DNA from: Pseudomonas sp. TTU2014-080ASC
Lineage (GTDB): Bacteria; Pseudomonadota; Gammaproteobacteria; Pseudomonadales; Pseudomonadaceae
DNA length: 64,000 nt
NCBI RefSeq assembly: GCF_001446935.1
Contig: NZ_LKKK01000015.1
Span: forward strand, 164,994-228,993
Reading direction: 5' to 3'
The notes below the pieces were generated by a model. The model was given only the letters and a program-made list of their open reading frames with translations. It had not been told where the DNA came from and ran no database searches. The translations under genes were made by a program, and so were the position numbers. Shown piece by piece: positions 27,162-35,589 of this stretch; the stretch's first letter is position 1; each line of letters starts with the position of its first letter.

Positions 27162-29066
27162 ATGCCGACGACCTTCCACGAGATCCCCCGTGAACGCCCG
27201 CTGACGCCACTCCTTGACCGTGCCAGCACGCCTGACGAACTGCGTCGTCTGGGTGAAGCCGAGCTGGAGACGCTGGCCGATGAGCTGCGTGAGTACTTGC
27301 TCTATACCGTTGGCCAGACTGGAGGCCACTTCGGTGCAGGCCTGGGGGTCATTGAACTGACCGTAGCCCTGCACTATGTCTTCGACACCCCGGATGACCG
27401 CCTGGTGTGGGACGTAGGCCACCAAGCCTACCCGCACAAGATTCTCACCGGCCGTCGTGAACGCATGTCGACCCTGCGCCAGAAGGACGGCATCGCCGCC
27501 TTCCCGCGTCGCAGCGAAAGCGAGTACGACACCTTTGGTGTCGGCCACTCCAGCACCAGCATCAGTGCCGCACTGGGTATGGCCATTGCCGCACGCCTGC
27601 AGGGCAGCAAGCGCAAATCCGTGGCCGTAATCGGTGACGGCGCGATGACTGCCGGCATGGCCTTCGAGGCGCTTAACCACGCCACCGAAGTCAACGCCAA
27701 CATGCTGGTGATCTTGAACGACAACGACATGTCGATCTCCAAGAACGTCGGCGGCCTGTCCAACTATCTGGCCAAGATTCTCTCCAGCCGCACCTATGCG
27801 AGCATGCGCGAAGGCAGCAAAAAGATTCTGTCGCGCCTGCCCGGTGCCTGGGAAATTGCCCGTAAGACCGAAGAGCACGCCAAAGGCATGCTGGTCCCCG
27901 GCACGCTGTTCGAAGAACTGGGCTGGAACTACATCGGCCCCATCGACGGTCACGATCTGCCGACACTGCTCGCCACCCTGCGCAATATGCGCGATCTGGA
28001 AGGCCCGCAGTTCCTGCACATCATCACCCGTAAGGGCAAAGGTTTCTCCCCGGCCGAGGCTGACCCGATCGGCTATCACGCCATCACCAAGCTGGAGCCA
28101 CTGAAAGCGGATAACGCCGCAGCAGCGCCAAAAGCCAGCAGCGGGCCGAAATACTCCAGCGTATTCGGCCAGTGGCTGTGCGACATGGCTGCCGCCGATC
28201 CGCGTCTGATCGGCATTACCCCGGCGATGAAAGAAGGCTCCGATCTGGTTGCCTTCAGCGAAAAATTCCCGGAACGCTACTTCGATGTGGCGATTGCCGA
28301 GCAGCACGCGGTCACCCTTGCTGCGGGTATGGCCTGTGAAGGCAGTAAGCCGGTGGTAGCGATTTATTCGACCTTCCTCCAGCGTGCCTACGATCAGCTG
28401 ATCCACGATGTGGCGGTGCAAAACCTCGACGTGCTGTTCGCCATCGACCGTGCGGGTCTGGTTGGTGAAGACGGCCCGACTCACGCCGGTAGCTTCGATT
28501 TGTCTTACCTGCGCTGCATCCCCGGCATGCTGGTGATGACGCCGAGCGACGAAAACGAGCTGCGCCGTATGCTCACCACCGGCCACCTGTATAACGGCCC
28601 GGCAGCGGTGCGCTATCCACGCGGCACCGGCCCGAATGCGCCGATTGATGCAGAACTGACGCCGCTGGAAATCGGCAAAGGCGAAATCCGTCGCCAGGGC
28701 AAACAAACTGCTCTGCTGGTGTTCGGCGTGCAACTGGCCGAAGCCCTCAAGGTGGGCGAGCAGCTGGATGCCACAGTGGTAGACATGCGCTTCGTCAAAC
28801 CACTGGACGAAGCTCTCGTGCGCGAGCTGGCTGGCAGCCACGAACTGCTGGTGACCATCGAAGAGAACAGCATCATGGGCGGCGCTGGCAGTGCAGTCAG
28901 CGAGTTCCTGGCGCAAGACGGCCTGATCAAGCCTGTCCTGCATCTGGGCTTGCCGGACTATTACGTTGAGCACGCCAAACCCGCGCAAATGCTGGCGGAA
29001 TGCGGCCTTGATGCCAGCGGCATCGAGAAAGCGGTTCGCCAGCGTCTGGCTCAGCTGAATCTGTAA
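27162..29066 (+). CDS. dxs: 1-deoxy-D-xylulose-5-phosphate synthase
   Basis: The 634-residue thiamine-diphosphate enzyme joins pyruvate and glyceraldehyde 3-phosphate in the first step of the MEP isoprenoid pathway. Marks are GGHFGAGLGVIELTVALHY, DVGHQAYPHKILTGRR, the diphosphate-binding motif GDGAMTAGMAFEALNHA ending in NDNDMSIS, and DRAGLVGEDGPTH in the pyrimidine domain. Length is normal. A terminator follows at 29083. It normally sits beside ispA in pseudomonads, but here 7.7 kb separates them. Confidence 0.98.
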   Translation: MPTTFHEIPRERPLTPLLDRASTPDELRRLGEAELETLADELREYLLYTVGQTGGHFGAGLGVIELTVALHYVFDTPDDRLVWDVGHQAYPHKILTGRRERMSTLRQKDGIAAFPRRSESEYDTFGVGHSSTSISAALGMAIAARLQGSKRKSVAVIGDGAMTAGMAFEALNHATEVNANMLVILNDNDMSISKNVGGLSNYLAKILSSRTYASMREGSKKILSRLPGAWEIARKTEEHAKGMLVPGTLFEELGWNYIGPIDGHDLPTLLATLRNMRDLEGPQFLHIITRKGKGFSPAEADPIGYHAITKLEPLKADNAAAAPKASSGPKYSSVFGQWLCDMAAADPRLIGITPAMKEGSDLVAFSEKFPERYFDVAIAEQHAVTLAAGMACEGSKPVVAIYSTFLQRAYDQLIHDVAVQNLDVLFAIDRAGLVGEDGPTHAGSFDLSYLRCIPGMLVMTPSDENELRRMLTTGHLYNGPAAVRYPRGTGPNAPIDAELTPLEIGKGEIRRQGKQTALLVFGVQLAEALKVGEQLDATVVDMRFVKPLDEALVRELAGSHELLVTIEENSIMGGAGSAVSEFLAQDGLIKPVLHLGLPDYYVEHAKPAQMLAECGLDASGIEKAVRQRLAQLNL

Positions 29067-29082
29067 CTTGTATTTGCAGTAA

Positions 29083-29106
29083 CCGCGCATTAAGGTGCGC
29101 GGCGTT
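29083..29106 (+). terminator. Terminator after dxs
   Basis: CCGCGCA (29083-29089) pairs with TGCGCGG (29096-29102) and is followed by CGTTTTAC. It lies 17 bases after the dxs stop and just before the cobalamin riboswitch, so it insulates the B12 cluster from dxs transcription. Confidence 0.75.
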
Positions 29107-29117
29107 TTACTTCCGCC

Positions 29118-29300
29118 AGGGTGCGCCTCACTTCTTACGAAGCGGCGTTAAACGGGAAGCCGGTGCGTCATCAGACAATCCCGGCACTGCCCCCGCAACG
29201 GTAATCGACAGCAGCCTTGTGCTGCACGCGCCTCAACAGCCACTGGGTTAAACCGGGAAGGCGAGGTTGCGCAGGTCGAGAGTCCGGAGACCGGCCCTGA
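29118..29300 (+). ncRNA. Cobalamin (B12) riboswitch aptamer
   Basis: The conserved cobalamin aptamer elements are present in order: TTAAACGGGAAGCCGGTG (from about 29148), TCCCGGCACTGCCCCCGCAACGG (29179-29201, quoted for position only), the B12 box AGCCACTGG (29238-29246), ACCGGGAAGGCG, and AGTCCGGAGACCGGCC (29281-29296). It lies upstream of a BtuB-type receptor gene, the classical target. Binding of adenosylcobalamin should reduce expression of the downstream transport operon. Outer limits are approximate. Confidence 0.95.
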
Positions 29301-29319
29301 TGGATGCGACTGGTGTTGC

Positions 29320-29408
29320 GGAGGGCATCACCGTCAAGCTCGGGGCGCGTCTGCCCGCCCCCGTTCTTGTCCCTGCCCTCCTCAAAAGTCTTTCTGACCT
29401 TTTGAGGA
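29320..29408 (+). promoter_or_regulatory. Expression platform with SD-sequestering hairpin
   Basis: Two competing pairings follow the aptamer. GGAGGGCA (29320-29327) is exactly complementary to TGCCCTCC (29374-29381). CCTCAAAAG (29380-29388) is exactly complementary to CTTTTGAGG (29399-29407), and this second stem covers the GAGG Shine-Dalgarno of btuB (ATG at 29418). The two stems share bases 29380-29381, so the longer one may weaken the sequestering one. This points to translational control. The pairing is read directly; the switching is inference. Confidence 0.65.
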
Positions 29409-29417
29409 TTATTCCTA

Positions 29418-31325
29418 ATGAAAATCTCCCGAATTGCCCTGGCTGTTGCCCTGGCACCCTGCTTGCCGTTGGCTGAAGCTGCATCGCGCAATGATGCTCT
29501 GCAGTTGTCCGACACCCTGATTACCGCCAACCGCGACGTGCAAAAGCGCGCCGATTCCACCACCGCCAGCAGCGTGTTCACCCGCGCTGATATCGAGCGC
29601 CTGCGTCCAACCAACGTGTTGGAGTTGCTGACCCATGTGCCGGGCGTGCAAGTCGCTAACTACGGCGGCCGTGGTGCCAATTACGGTCTTTACATTCGCG
29701 GCACCAGCACCGCCCAAAGCCTTGTGCTGATTGACGGCGTACGGGTGGGTTCGGCGACCATCGGCGGGGCCAGCCTGCAATACCTGAGCGTGGATCAGAT
29801 CGAGCGGATTGAAGTCCTGCGTGGTTCTCGCTCTGCAATTTACGGTGCTGACGCCATGGGCGGCGTGGTGCAGATCTTCACCCGTCGCAGTAGTGGATTG
29901 GGCTTGAACCCAACCGTGCGCATTGCCGGTGGCAGCGACGGCACCTGGGAGCGCTCACTGGGCCTGTCCGGCGGCGACGAGCGCACCCGTTTCAACCTCA
30001 CCGCAGCACTGGAAGAAACCCAGGGCTTTGACCGTACCCGCACGTCCTACCCGGAAGATGCCGATCACGACGGCTATCGCAACCGTTCGCTGTCTGGCAC
30101 CCTCAGCCACCAGCTGACGGACGACATTGAAGTCGGTCTGTCAGTACTCGATCAGCGCGGCAAAACCGAGTTCGACAACCCATTCGGTCGTTGGGACAAC
30201 ACCACGTTCACCAGCAACCCCAGCAAGCCCTACGACGAATACAGCGTCAGCAGCAGCTCGGCTTATCTCGATGCACGCATCAATGACCTGTGGAGCAGCC
30301 GCATTGAGCTGGGCCACAGCGAAGACAAGCAAGAGAACTTCGACAAGCTCTACGCTGGCAGCACCGTCAACAACACTTACCGCGACACCGTCAGCTGGCT
30401 CAACACACTGTCACTGGGCAACGGCCACAGCCTGCGTGCCGGTGCCGAATACCTGAACGACAAGGTACGCAGCAGCAACAACTTCGCCCAGAACGACCGC
30501 GACAACCAAGCGCTGTTCGCTCAGCACAGCTTCGAAGGTGAGCACTTCTCCACCGAACTGGGCATGCGCCACGATGACAACGAGCAGTTCGGCAGCGAGA
30601 ACACCTTCAACGGTGCACTGACGCTCCCCGTGAACGCCGATAATCAGTTGATCCTATCCTACGCCGAAGGCTTCCGCGTACCGACCTTCGCTGATCTTTA
30701 CTGGCCCTACGACAGCGGCTACCAAGGCAACCCCAACCTCAAGCCGGAAACCTCCAAAAGCTACGAGCTGCAATGGCGCAGCCAGCTCAGCGAGACCGCA
30801 ACGTTGGAGGCTTCGCTGTACCGCACTGACTTCCGCAACCTGATTGCTTACGTCAGCGACCCGGTTACTTGGGAAAGCACCATGGATAACGTGTCCCGTG
30901 CGCGCATCCACGGTTTTGAAGCGAGCCTGAAACAGGAGCTGTTCGGCTGGCAGACTGATCTGGGCATCAGCATCATCGACCCGCGTGACCGCGAAACCGG
31001 CCACACTCTGCCCAACCGCGCCCGCCGCACCCTCAACTTCGATGTGGACCGTCAGTTCGGCAGCATCGGCGTCGGTGCCAGCTTCAGCGCGGTCAGCAGC
31101 AGCTATGCCAATGCTGCTAACAGCTCCAAACTGGCTGGCTACGGCGTGCTGGATCTGCGCACCAGCTGGAAGGCCAGTGACGAGCTTAGCTTTGATTTGA
31201 AGTGGAACAACGCGCTGGATAAAGACTACAGCCGCTTGGTCTACAGCTATCAGGGCAAAGAGTATGGCTATCAGGAAACACCGTCTGCCGTCATGCTTGG
31301 CATGACCTGGACACCTTCGCTGTAA
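29418..31325 (+). CDS. btuB: TonB-dependent vitamin B12 receptor
   Basis: The 635-residue outer-membrane receptor has a signal peptide ending in LPLAEA and a TonB-box-like stretch (DTLITANR). The plug domain follows (VFTRADIERLRPTNVLELL, PGVQV, YIRGTS, VLIDGVRV, IEVLRGSRSAIYGADAMGGVVQI), then a 22-strand-type barrel ending in an aromatic-rich strand (MLGMTWTPSL). Slightly larger than E. coli BtuB. Control by the cobalamin riboswitch just upstream and the adjacent btuF-btuC-btuD genes make B12 the very likely ligand. Confidence 0.95.
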   Translation: MKISRIALAVALAPCLPLAEAASRNDALQLSDTLITANRDVQKRADSTTASSVFTRADIERLRPTNVLELLTHVPGVQVANYGGRGANYGLYIRGTSTAQSLVLIDGVRVGSATIGGASLQYLSVDQIERIEVLRGSRSAIYGADAMGGVVQIFTRRSSGLGLNPTVRIAGGSDGTWERSLGLSGGDERTRFNLTAALEETQGFDRTRTSYPEDADHDGYRNRSLSGTLSHQLTDDIEVGLSVLDQRGKTEFDNPFGRWDNTTFTSNPSKPYDEYSVSSSSAYLDARINDLWSSRIELGHSEDKQENFDKLYAGSTVNNTYRDTVSWLNTLSLGNGHSLRAGAEYLNDKVRSSNNFAQNDRDNQALFAQHSFEGEHFSTELGMRHDDNEQFGSENTFNGALTLPVNADNQLILSYAEGFRVPTFADLYWPYDSGYQGNPNLKPETSKSYELQWRSQLSETATLEASLYRTDFRNLIAYVSDPVTWESTMDNVSRARIHGFEASLKQELFGWQTDLGISIIDPRDRETGHTLPNRARRTLNFDVDRQFGSIGVGASFSAVSSSYANAANSSKLAGYGVLDLRTSWKASDELSFDLKWNNALDKDYSRLVYSYQGKEYGYQETPSAVMLGMTWTPSL

Positions 31326-31331
31326 TCCACA

Positions 31332-31384
31332 GGCTCCGCACTCAGGGCGGAGCCACTTATTCACAGGCGGAGGCCAGCCTCCGC
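31332..31384 (+). other. Two intercistronic hairpins between btuB and btuF
   Basis: GGCTCCGC (31332-31339) pairs with GCGGAGCC (31347-31354), and GCGGAGG (31367-31373) pairs with CCTCCGC (31378-31384). Neither has a T-run, so they are more likely mRNA-stability or differential-expression elements that set the high-copy receptor apart from the transporter genes than full terminators. Confidence 0.55.
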
Positions 31385-31400
31385 TATTCAGGGAGCTGAT

Positions 31401-32162
31401 GTGCGCCTGCTGACACTTCTGTTTATTGCCCTGTTGAGCCCCGCGCTGCACGCTGCGCCGCAGCGGGTGGTGTCGCTCGACCTGTGCATGGACTGGCTGC
31501 TGGCGCACTACGCCCCGCCTGAACGGGTAGCAGCGTTGTCATCCCTACACAAACGCTACCCAGTTGAGTGGATCGGCACGCACTGGCCCAGCCACGACGG
31601 CAGTCTGGAACAGGTCTACGCACTGAAACCTGACAAGGTGCTGGTCGGTCAATACGCGGCCTCACTGCTACGCAAGCGTCTGGCCGAACTGGGGATAGAC
31701 GTTGAGATCCTGCCGCTGCCGCAAACCTTGGAACAGGTGACAGCCTACGAGCAGCAATTCCTCAAGGCACTCGATCTGCCGCTCAGCCTGACCGAGACAG
31801 CCCCTGCAGCCCTGTCAGCACCGTCGCATCCGCAACGCCTGCTGTTGCTCGGCGCCAACGGCATCGGCACCGGGCGCGGCACGCTGGAGGATGAAATTCT
31901 GCAGCGGGCCGGCTGGACCAATTACCTGCAAGGCGAAGGCTATCTGCGTCTCGATCTGGAGCAGATCGTGCAAGATCCGCCCGATGCAATTCTTTGGGCT
32001 GCACCGGAGAATCAGGCGTTGGCCAACCAGTTCGCCGAACACCCGGCCTTGCAACAGGCCGTGCCCGCCGAGCGCTGGCTCACCACCGATTACTGGCGCT
32101 GGCAATGCCCCGGCCCCTGGACATGGGAACTGATAGGACAACTGCATCAATGGCTCGACTGA
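31401..32162 (+). CDS. btuF: Periplasmic cobalamin-binding protein
   Basis: The 253-residue helical-backbone substrate-binding protein has a signal peptide (LLTLLFIALLSPALHAA) and the family opening RVVSLDLCMDWLLAHYAPPERVAALS. It delivers B12 to the BtuCD transporter. The start is the GTG at 31401, preceded by GGGAG. It overlaps btuC by 13 bases. The branch could in principle bind haem or a siderophore, but the riboswitch context favours cobalamin. Confidence 0.9.
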   Translation: MRLLTLLFIALLSPALHAAPQRVVSLDLCMDWLLAHYAPPERVAALSSLHKRYPVEWIGTHWPSHDGSLEQVYALKPDKVLVGQYAASLLRKRLAELGIDVEILPLPQTLEQVTAYEQQFLKALDLPLSLTETAPAALSAPSHPQRLLLLGANGIGTGRGTLEDEILQRAGWTNYLQGEGYLRLDLEQIVQDPPDAILWAAPENQALANQFAEHPALQQAVPAERWLTTDYWRWQCPGPWTWELIGQLHQWLD

Positions 32163-33136
32163 TCACTCCCCTGCTCGGCGTACTGCTTGTCGCGCTGGCC
32201 CTGCTGTCGTTAGGGCTTGGCTCGACCAATACGCCAGTGCTCGCGGGCCTGCATGACTGGCTGAACGGCGTGCACAGTCCACAGGCGATCGTGCTGGGTG
32301 ATATTCGCCTGCCCCGCACCCTGCTCGCCCTAGCAGTCGGGGCCGCGCTCGGGCTGGCAGGCGCGGCGCTGCAAGGGCTGTTGCGCAATCCGCTGGCTGA
32401 CCCGGGCCTGACCGGAGCCAGCCAGGGCGCTGCACTGGGTGCCGCCAGCGTGTTTTATTTCGATCTGCTGCCTTGGGCCGGCGCACTGGCACCGGCTCTG
32501 GCGGGCCTATCCGGCGCAGCCATCGCCCTGCTGCTGATGGTGCTGCTGGCTGGCAGCCGCGGTACCGGTATGGTGATCATGGCCGGCCTTGCGATCAGCA
32601 CCCTCAGCGGTGCCCTTCTGGCAGCAGTACTCAACTTTGCGCCCAATCCGTACGCCATGCAGGAGCTGGTGTTCTGGCTACTGGGCTCGGTGTCTGAGCG
32701 CGGCCTTTATCATTTACTGGTAATCGGCCCGGCACTGCTGCTGGGCTTTAGCCTAATCTACAGCCAACGCCGCCTACTGCTCGGCCTGAGCCTTGGCGAG
32801 CAAGTGGTGGACAGCCTGGGCCTCAATCACAAACGTGGCAGCCGCCTGATCGTACTGGGCTGCGCCATTCTGGTCGGTGCCGCAGTGGCAGTCGCGGGCG
32901 GCATCGCCTTTGTCGGCCTGCTGGTTCCGCATCTGATCCGGCCGTTCGTGCATCAGCGGCCCGACCGCCTGCTGATCCCTTCAGCACTGGCAGGCGCGTG
33001 CCTGGTGTGTCTGGCCGATATCTGCATCCGCCTGCTGCCAGCCGGGCGTGAACTGAACCTGGGTGTGCTCACCGCGCTACTCGGTGCCCCACTGTTTATC
33101 TGGTTGGTGTGGAAGGAGCGCAAGCAATGGATCTGA
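32150..33136 (+). CDS. btuC: Cobalamin ABC transporter permease
   Basis: The 328-residue FecCD-family permease has about ten membrane helices. Signatures are GDIRLPRTLLALAVGAALGLAGAALQGLLRNPLADP (at 32300-32405, positions only), the GASQGAALGA turn and the late FVGLLVPHLIRPFV coupling region that contacts the ATPase. The ATG at 32150 gives the standard N-terminus; longer reading would run into btuF sequence. It overlaps btuF upstream and btuD downstream (10 bases), indicating one coupled unit. Confidence 0.94.
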   Translation: MARLITPLLGVLLVALALLSLGLGSTNTPVLAGLHDWLNGVHSPQAIVLGDIRLPRTLLALAVGAALGLAGAALQGLLRNPLADPGLTGASQGAALGAASVFYFDLLPWAGALAPALAGLSGAAIALLLMVLLAGSRGTGMVIMAGLAISTLSGALLAAVLNFAPNPYAMQELVFWLLGSVSERGLYHLLVIGPALLLGFSLIYSQRRLLLGLSLGEQVVDSLGLNHKRGSRLIVLGCAILVGAAVAVAGGIAFVGLLVPHLIRPFVHQRPDRLLIPSALAGACLVCLADICIRLLPAGRELNLGVLTALLGAPLFIWLVWKERKQWI

Positions 33137-33855
33137 TTCAGGTGGAAAACCTGAGCGTCAGCGGGCGCTTGCAGCCGATCAGCTTCACCCTCAAACGCGG
33201 GGAAATGCTCGGTGTGATCGGCCCCAACGGCGCGGGTAAATCCACCCTTTTGCAATGTCTGGCCGGCATTCAGCCGTATAGCGGCCGTATCGAATTTGAA
33301 GGCCGCAACCTTGCAGAGCTGAAACAGCGCCAGCGCGCCCGCCTGTTTGGTTATCTCCCCCAAGCCCAACAGAGCGCCTGGGCCTTGCGTGTAGAGGATG
33401 TCGTCGCCCTTGGCCGCCTGCCGTGGGGCGATGAGGACACACAGAAAATTGAAGCCGCTATGCGCCTGGCCGATGTCACCCAGTGGCGCAAACGCCCGGT
33501 GGCGCAGCTCTCCGGCGGCGAGCAGGCGCGGGTCTGGCTGGCGCGGGTACTGGCTGGCGAGCCCAATGTGCTGCTGGCAGATGAACCCATCGCCAGCCTC
33601 GACCTGAAGCACCAGCGAACCATCATGGAATTACTGCGCAGCCACTCGCACTGGCAACAGGCGACCATTTTGTCTCTGCACGATTTAAGTCTGGCAGCAC
33701 GCTATTGCGACAAGCTGTGCCTGATGGCTGAAGGCCGGCTGCTGGCATTCGGCAGCGCAGCAGAAGTGCTGACGCCAGAGCACCTGAGCCTGGCCTTTGG
33801 CGTCGATGTGCACGTAGACCTCGACAGCCAGCCGCCCATCATCCTGCCACGGTGA
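33127..33855 (+). CDS. btuD: Cobalamin ABC transporter ATPase
   Basis: The 242-residue ATPase has Walker A GPNGAGKSTLL, signature LSGGEQARVWLARVL, Walker B VLLADEPIASLDL and the switch His in LSLHDLSLAARY. It powers BtuCD-F import of B12. The ATG at 33127, inside the end of btuC, is preferred over a GTG at 33109 because it gives the usual short N-terminus. The adenosyltransferase-like gene follows after four bases. Confidence 0.94.
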   Translation: MDLIQVENLSVSGRLQPISFTLKRGEMLGVIGPNGAGKSTLLQCLAGIQPYSGRIEFEGRNLAELKQRQRARLFGYLPQAQQSAWALRVEDVVALGRLPWGDEDTQKIEAAMRLADVTQWRKRPVAQLSGGEQARVWLARVLAGEPNVLLADEPIASLDLKHQRTIMELLRSHSHWQQATILSLHDLSLAARYCDKLCLMAEGRLLAFGSAAEVLTPEHLSLAFGVDVHVDLDSQPPIILPR

Positions 33856-33859
33856 AACC

Positions 33860-34399
33860 ATGCCCCTGAAGCTCAGCAAAAATCTGGACGAAGTCTGCTA
33901 TCCCTTTATTCAGGAAACCTCGTACCTGTGTGATTTCGAAGTGCTGACCGATGAGCTGTGCGCGCTAATCGGTGCTGTGCTGGCCTATCTGCCGGAAGAC
34001 ATGGCGGACATCCGCGAGGATCTGCAACAGCTACAACCGTTGGCTTTCCACCTAAACGGTTCAGTGCGCGGCAGGCTGGCGGTCGAGGAAAGCGACCTGA
34101 ACTGGCTTAACGCTCGTTTGGAGCATTACCGCAGCGAGTTACAGGGCCAGCAGCACCGCTTCGTTCTACCGCGTGGAGATGTGCCGGTGCCACAACTGAA
34201 TCAGGCCCGCTCATCTGCAAAGAAGGCGATCCGGGCGTTGGTGCGGGTGGATGAAGAAGGCATTGAAGTGGCGTCGATTTTGCCGCGCCTGTGCAACCTG
34301 ATGTGCAACTTCTTCTTTTACCTGACGCTGGTGGTGAACCAGCGCCGGGGTTTTATCGAAACCGAGTTTGTCAGCAAGAGCTACGGCCCGCTGCGCTAG
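33860..34399 (+). CDS. Divergent PduO-type cob(I)alamin adenosyltransferase-like protein
   Basis: The 179-residue helical protein has the general layout of PduO-type ATP:cob(I)alamin adenosyltransferases, including the ending RLCNLMCNFFFYLTLVVNQRRG, which resembles the RLSDLLFVLARYANHRRG region of that family. In active enzymes a helix before it reads like ARxxCRRAERR. Here the matching segment is ARSSAKKAIRALV, so the catalytic Arg-Arg and Glu appear replaced by Lys-Lys and Ile. It may be a corrinoid-binding or inactive paralogue. It lies four bases after btuD, at the end of the riboswitch-controlled cluster. Family call by eye, moderate certainty. Confidence 0.65.
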   Translation: MPLKLSKNLDEVCYPFIQETSYLCDFEVLTDELCALIGAVLAYLPEDMADIREDLQQLQPLAFHLNGSVRGRLAVEESDLNWLNARLEHYRSELQGQQHRFVLPRGDVPVPQLNQARSSAKKAIRALVRVDEEGIEVASILPRLCNLMCNFFFYLTLVVNQRRGFIETEFVSKSYGPLR

Positions 34400-34428
34400 G
34401 GTCTATACGCAAAGTCTCCGGGCGAAAT

Positions 34429-34845
34429 TCAGGCGAGCTGACGGGGAGTCTTGTACAGGTACAGGATAACCAGACTGGAAGCAGTCAGAAGAATCAGCGG
34501 CACGGCTTCAAGCCCGGCAAACACCGCAACTGCAGCAATCCAGGCGGGCAATGCGCCAACCAACGCTGCTTTGCGCCGCACCTGAGCCAAGGTCTGCCAG
34601 GCAGCGGACTCAGCATCCGTATCAAAGGCCTTCTCGGTGGCGATCAGTGCGTGTTTGTAGCGGTGGAACATCGGCAGGCTGAAGAACATAGAAATCAGCC
34701 CAACCATAAACACCGGCATAGTCAGTTTGCCGTGCTGAAAACTGTCACCAAACAGCGTGTTCAGTACCAGCACCGGCAACACGATGGCCACCAGCAGCAG
34801 CCACCACTCAAGCGCCAGACGGCGACGTTGTTGCAAACGTGTCAC
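34429..34845 (-). CDS. Small inner-membrane protein of unknown function
   Basis: The 138-residue protein has about four hydrophobic segments (WWLLLVAIVLPVLVL, MPVFMVGLISMFFSL, ALVGALPAWIAAVAVF, LILLTASSLVILYLY) and a charged central loop. It starts with GTG at 34845 and overlaps the ribA stop by four bases (GTGA on the minus strand), so it is coupled to ribA. A conserved hypothetical sits at this place in other pseudomonads as far as I recall. No function is proposed. Confidence 0.75.
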   Translation of the reverse strand: MTRLQQRRRLALEWWLLLVAIVLPVLVLNTLFGDSFQHGKLTMPVFMVGLISMFFSLPMFHRYKHALIATEKAFDTDAESAAWQTLAQVRRKAALVGALPAWIAAVAVFAGLEAVPLILLTASSLVILYLYKTPRQLA

Positions 34846-35462
34846 AGCTTACCCTCGACCTCGCCCTGATGCAGGCTGCCAAGCATGTGCCCGAGTTTGC
34901 CGGCTTTGGTCGCCAGGTATTTTTCGTTGTACACATTCAGGCCCTTCTGCAGCGGCACGCGGGATGCCACATTGATGCCCATTTCACCCAGCGCTTTAAC
35001 CTTGCGCGGGTTGTTGGTCATCAGCTTCAGCTGGGATACGCCCAAGTGTTCAAGCATCGGCAGGCAGATGGAGTAATCACGCAGGTCGGCAGCAAAGCCC
35101 AGACGCTCATTGGCCTCAACGGTGTCAGCCCCACCGTCCTGCAACTCGTACGCGCGGATTTTATTCAGCAGACCAATGCCGCGGCCTTCCTGACGCAGGT
35201 ATAACAGCACACCGCGGCCTTCTTCAGAGATCGCACGCAATGCCGCTTCAAGCTGGAAGCCACAGTCACAACGCAGGCTAAACAGCGCATCGCCGGTCAG
35301 GCACTCGGAGTGCAAGCGGCCCAAAACGGGTTCGCCATCCGCCACATCACCCATGGTTAACGCGACATGCTCCTTGCCCGTGCCTTCTTCCAGGAAGCCA
35401 TGCATGGTGAATACACCAAATGGCGTAGGCAATTGGGATGCGGCCACAAACACAACGGACAC
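34842..35462 (-). CDS. ribA: GTP cyclohydrolase II
   Basis: The 206-residue enzyme opens GTP to start riboflavin synthesis. The zinc-binding segment SECLTGDALFSLRCDCGFQLE carries the three Cys ligands (quoted here for the Cys only), and LRQEGRGIGLLNKIRAYELQD and LMTNNPRKV are diagnostic. The start is a GTG at 35462, preceded by TAGGAG. This stand-alone enzyme is needed because the GTP-cyclohydrolase-like half of RibBA at 39704 lacks the zinc site. Confidence 0.97.
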   Translation of the reverse strand: MSVVFVAASQLPTPFGVFTMHGFLEEGTGKEHVALTMGDVADGEPVLGRLHSECLTGDALFSLRCDCGFQLEAALRAISEEGRGVLLYLRQEGRGIGLLNKIRAYELQDGGADTVEANERLGFAADLRDYSICLPMLEHLGVSQLKLMTNNPRKVKALGEMGINVASRVPLQKGLNVYNEKYLATKAGKLGHMLGSLHQGEVEGKL

Positions 35463-35589
35463 CGGATGCTCCTAAGATCAAAGACGGAACGAATAAGGGC
35501 CGCATTGTAACAGCAGGCCCCGGCAGCCGGTCAGTCTGAATTTTTGATGTAAATGATCAATGGTCTGAGTGGAAGTCGAAAGCAAACGG

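Noticed and set aside
27048..29090. Minus-strand open frame of 680 codons opposite dxs
   Set aside because: Dxs is certain; the long antisense frame is a GC-rich codon-bias artefact.
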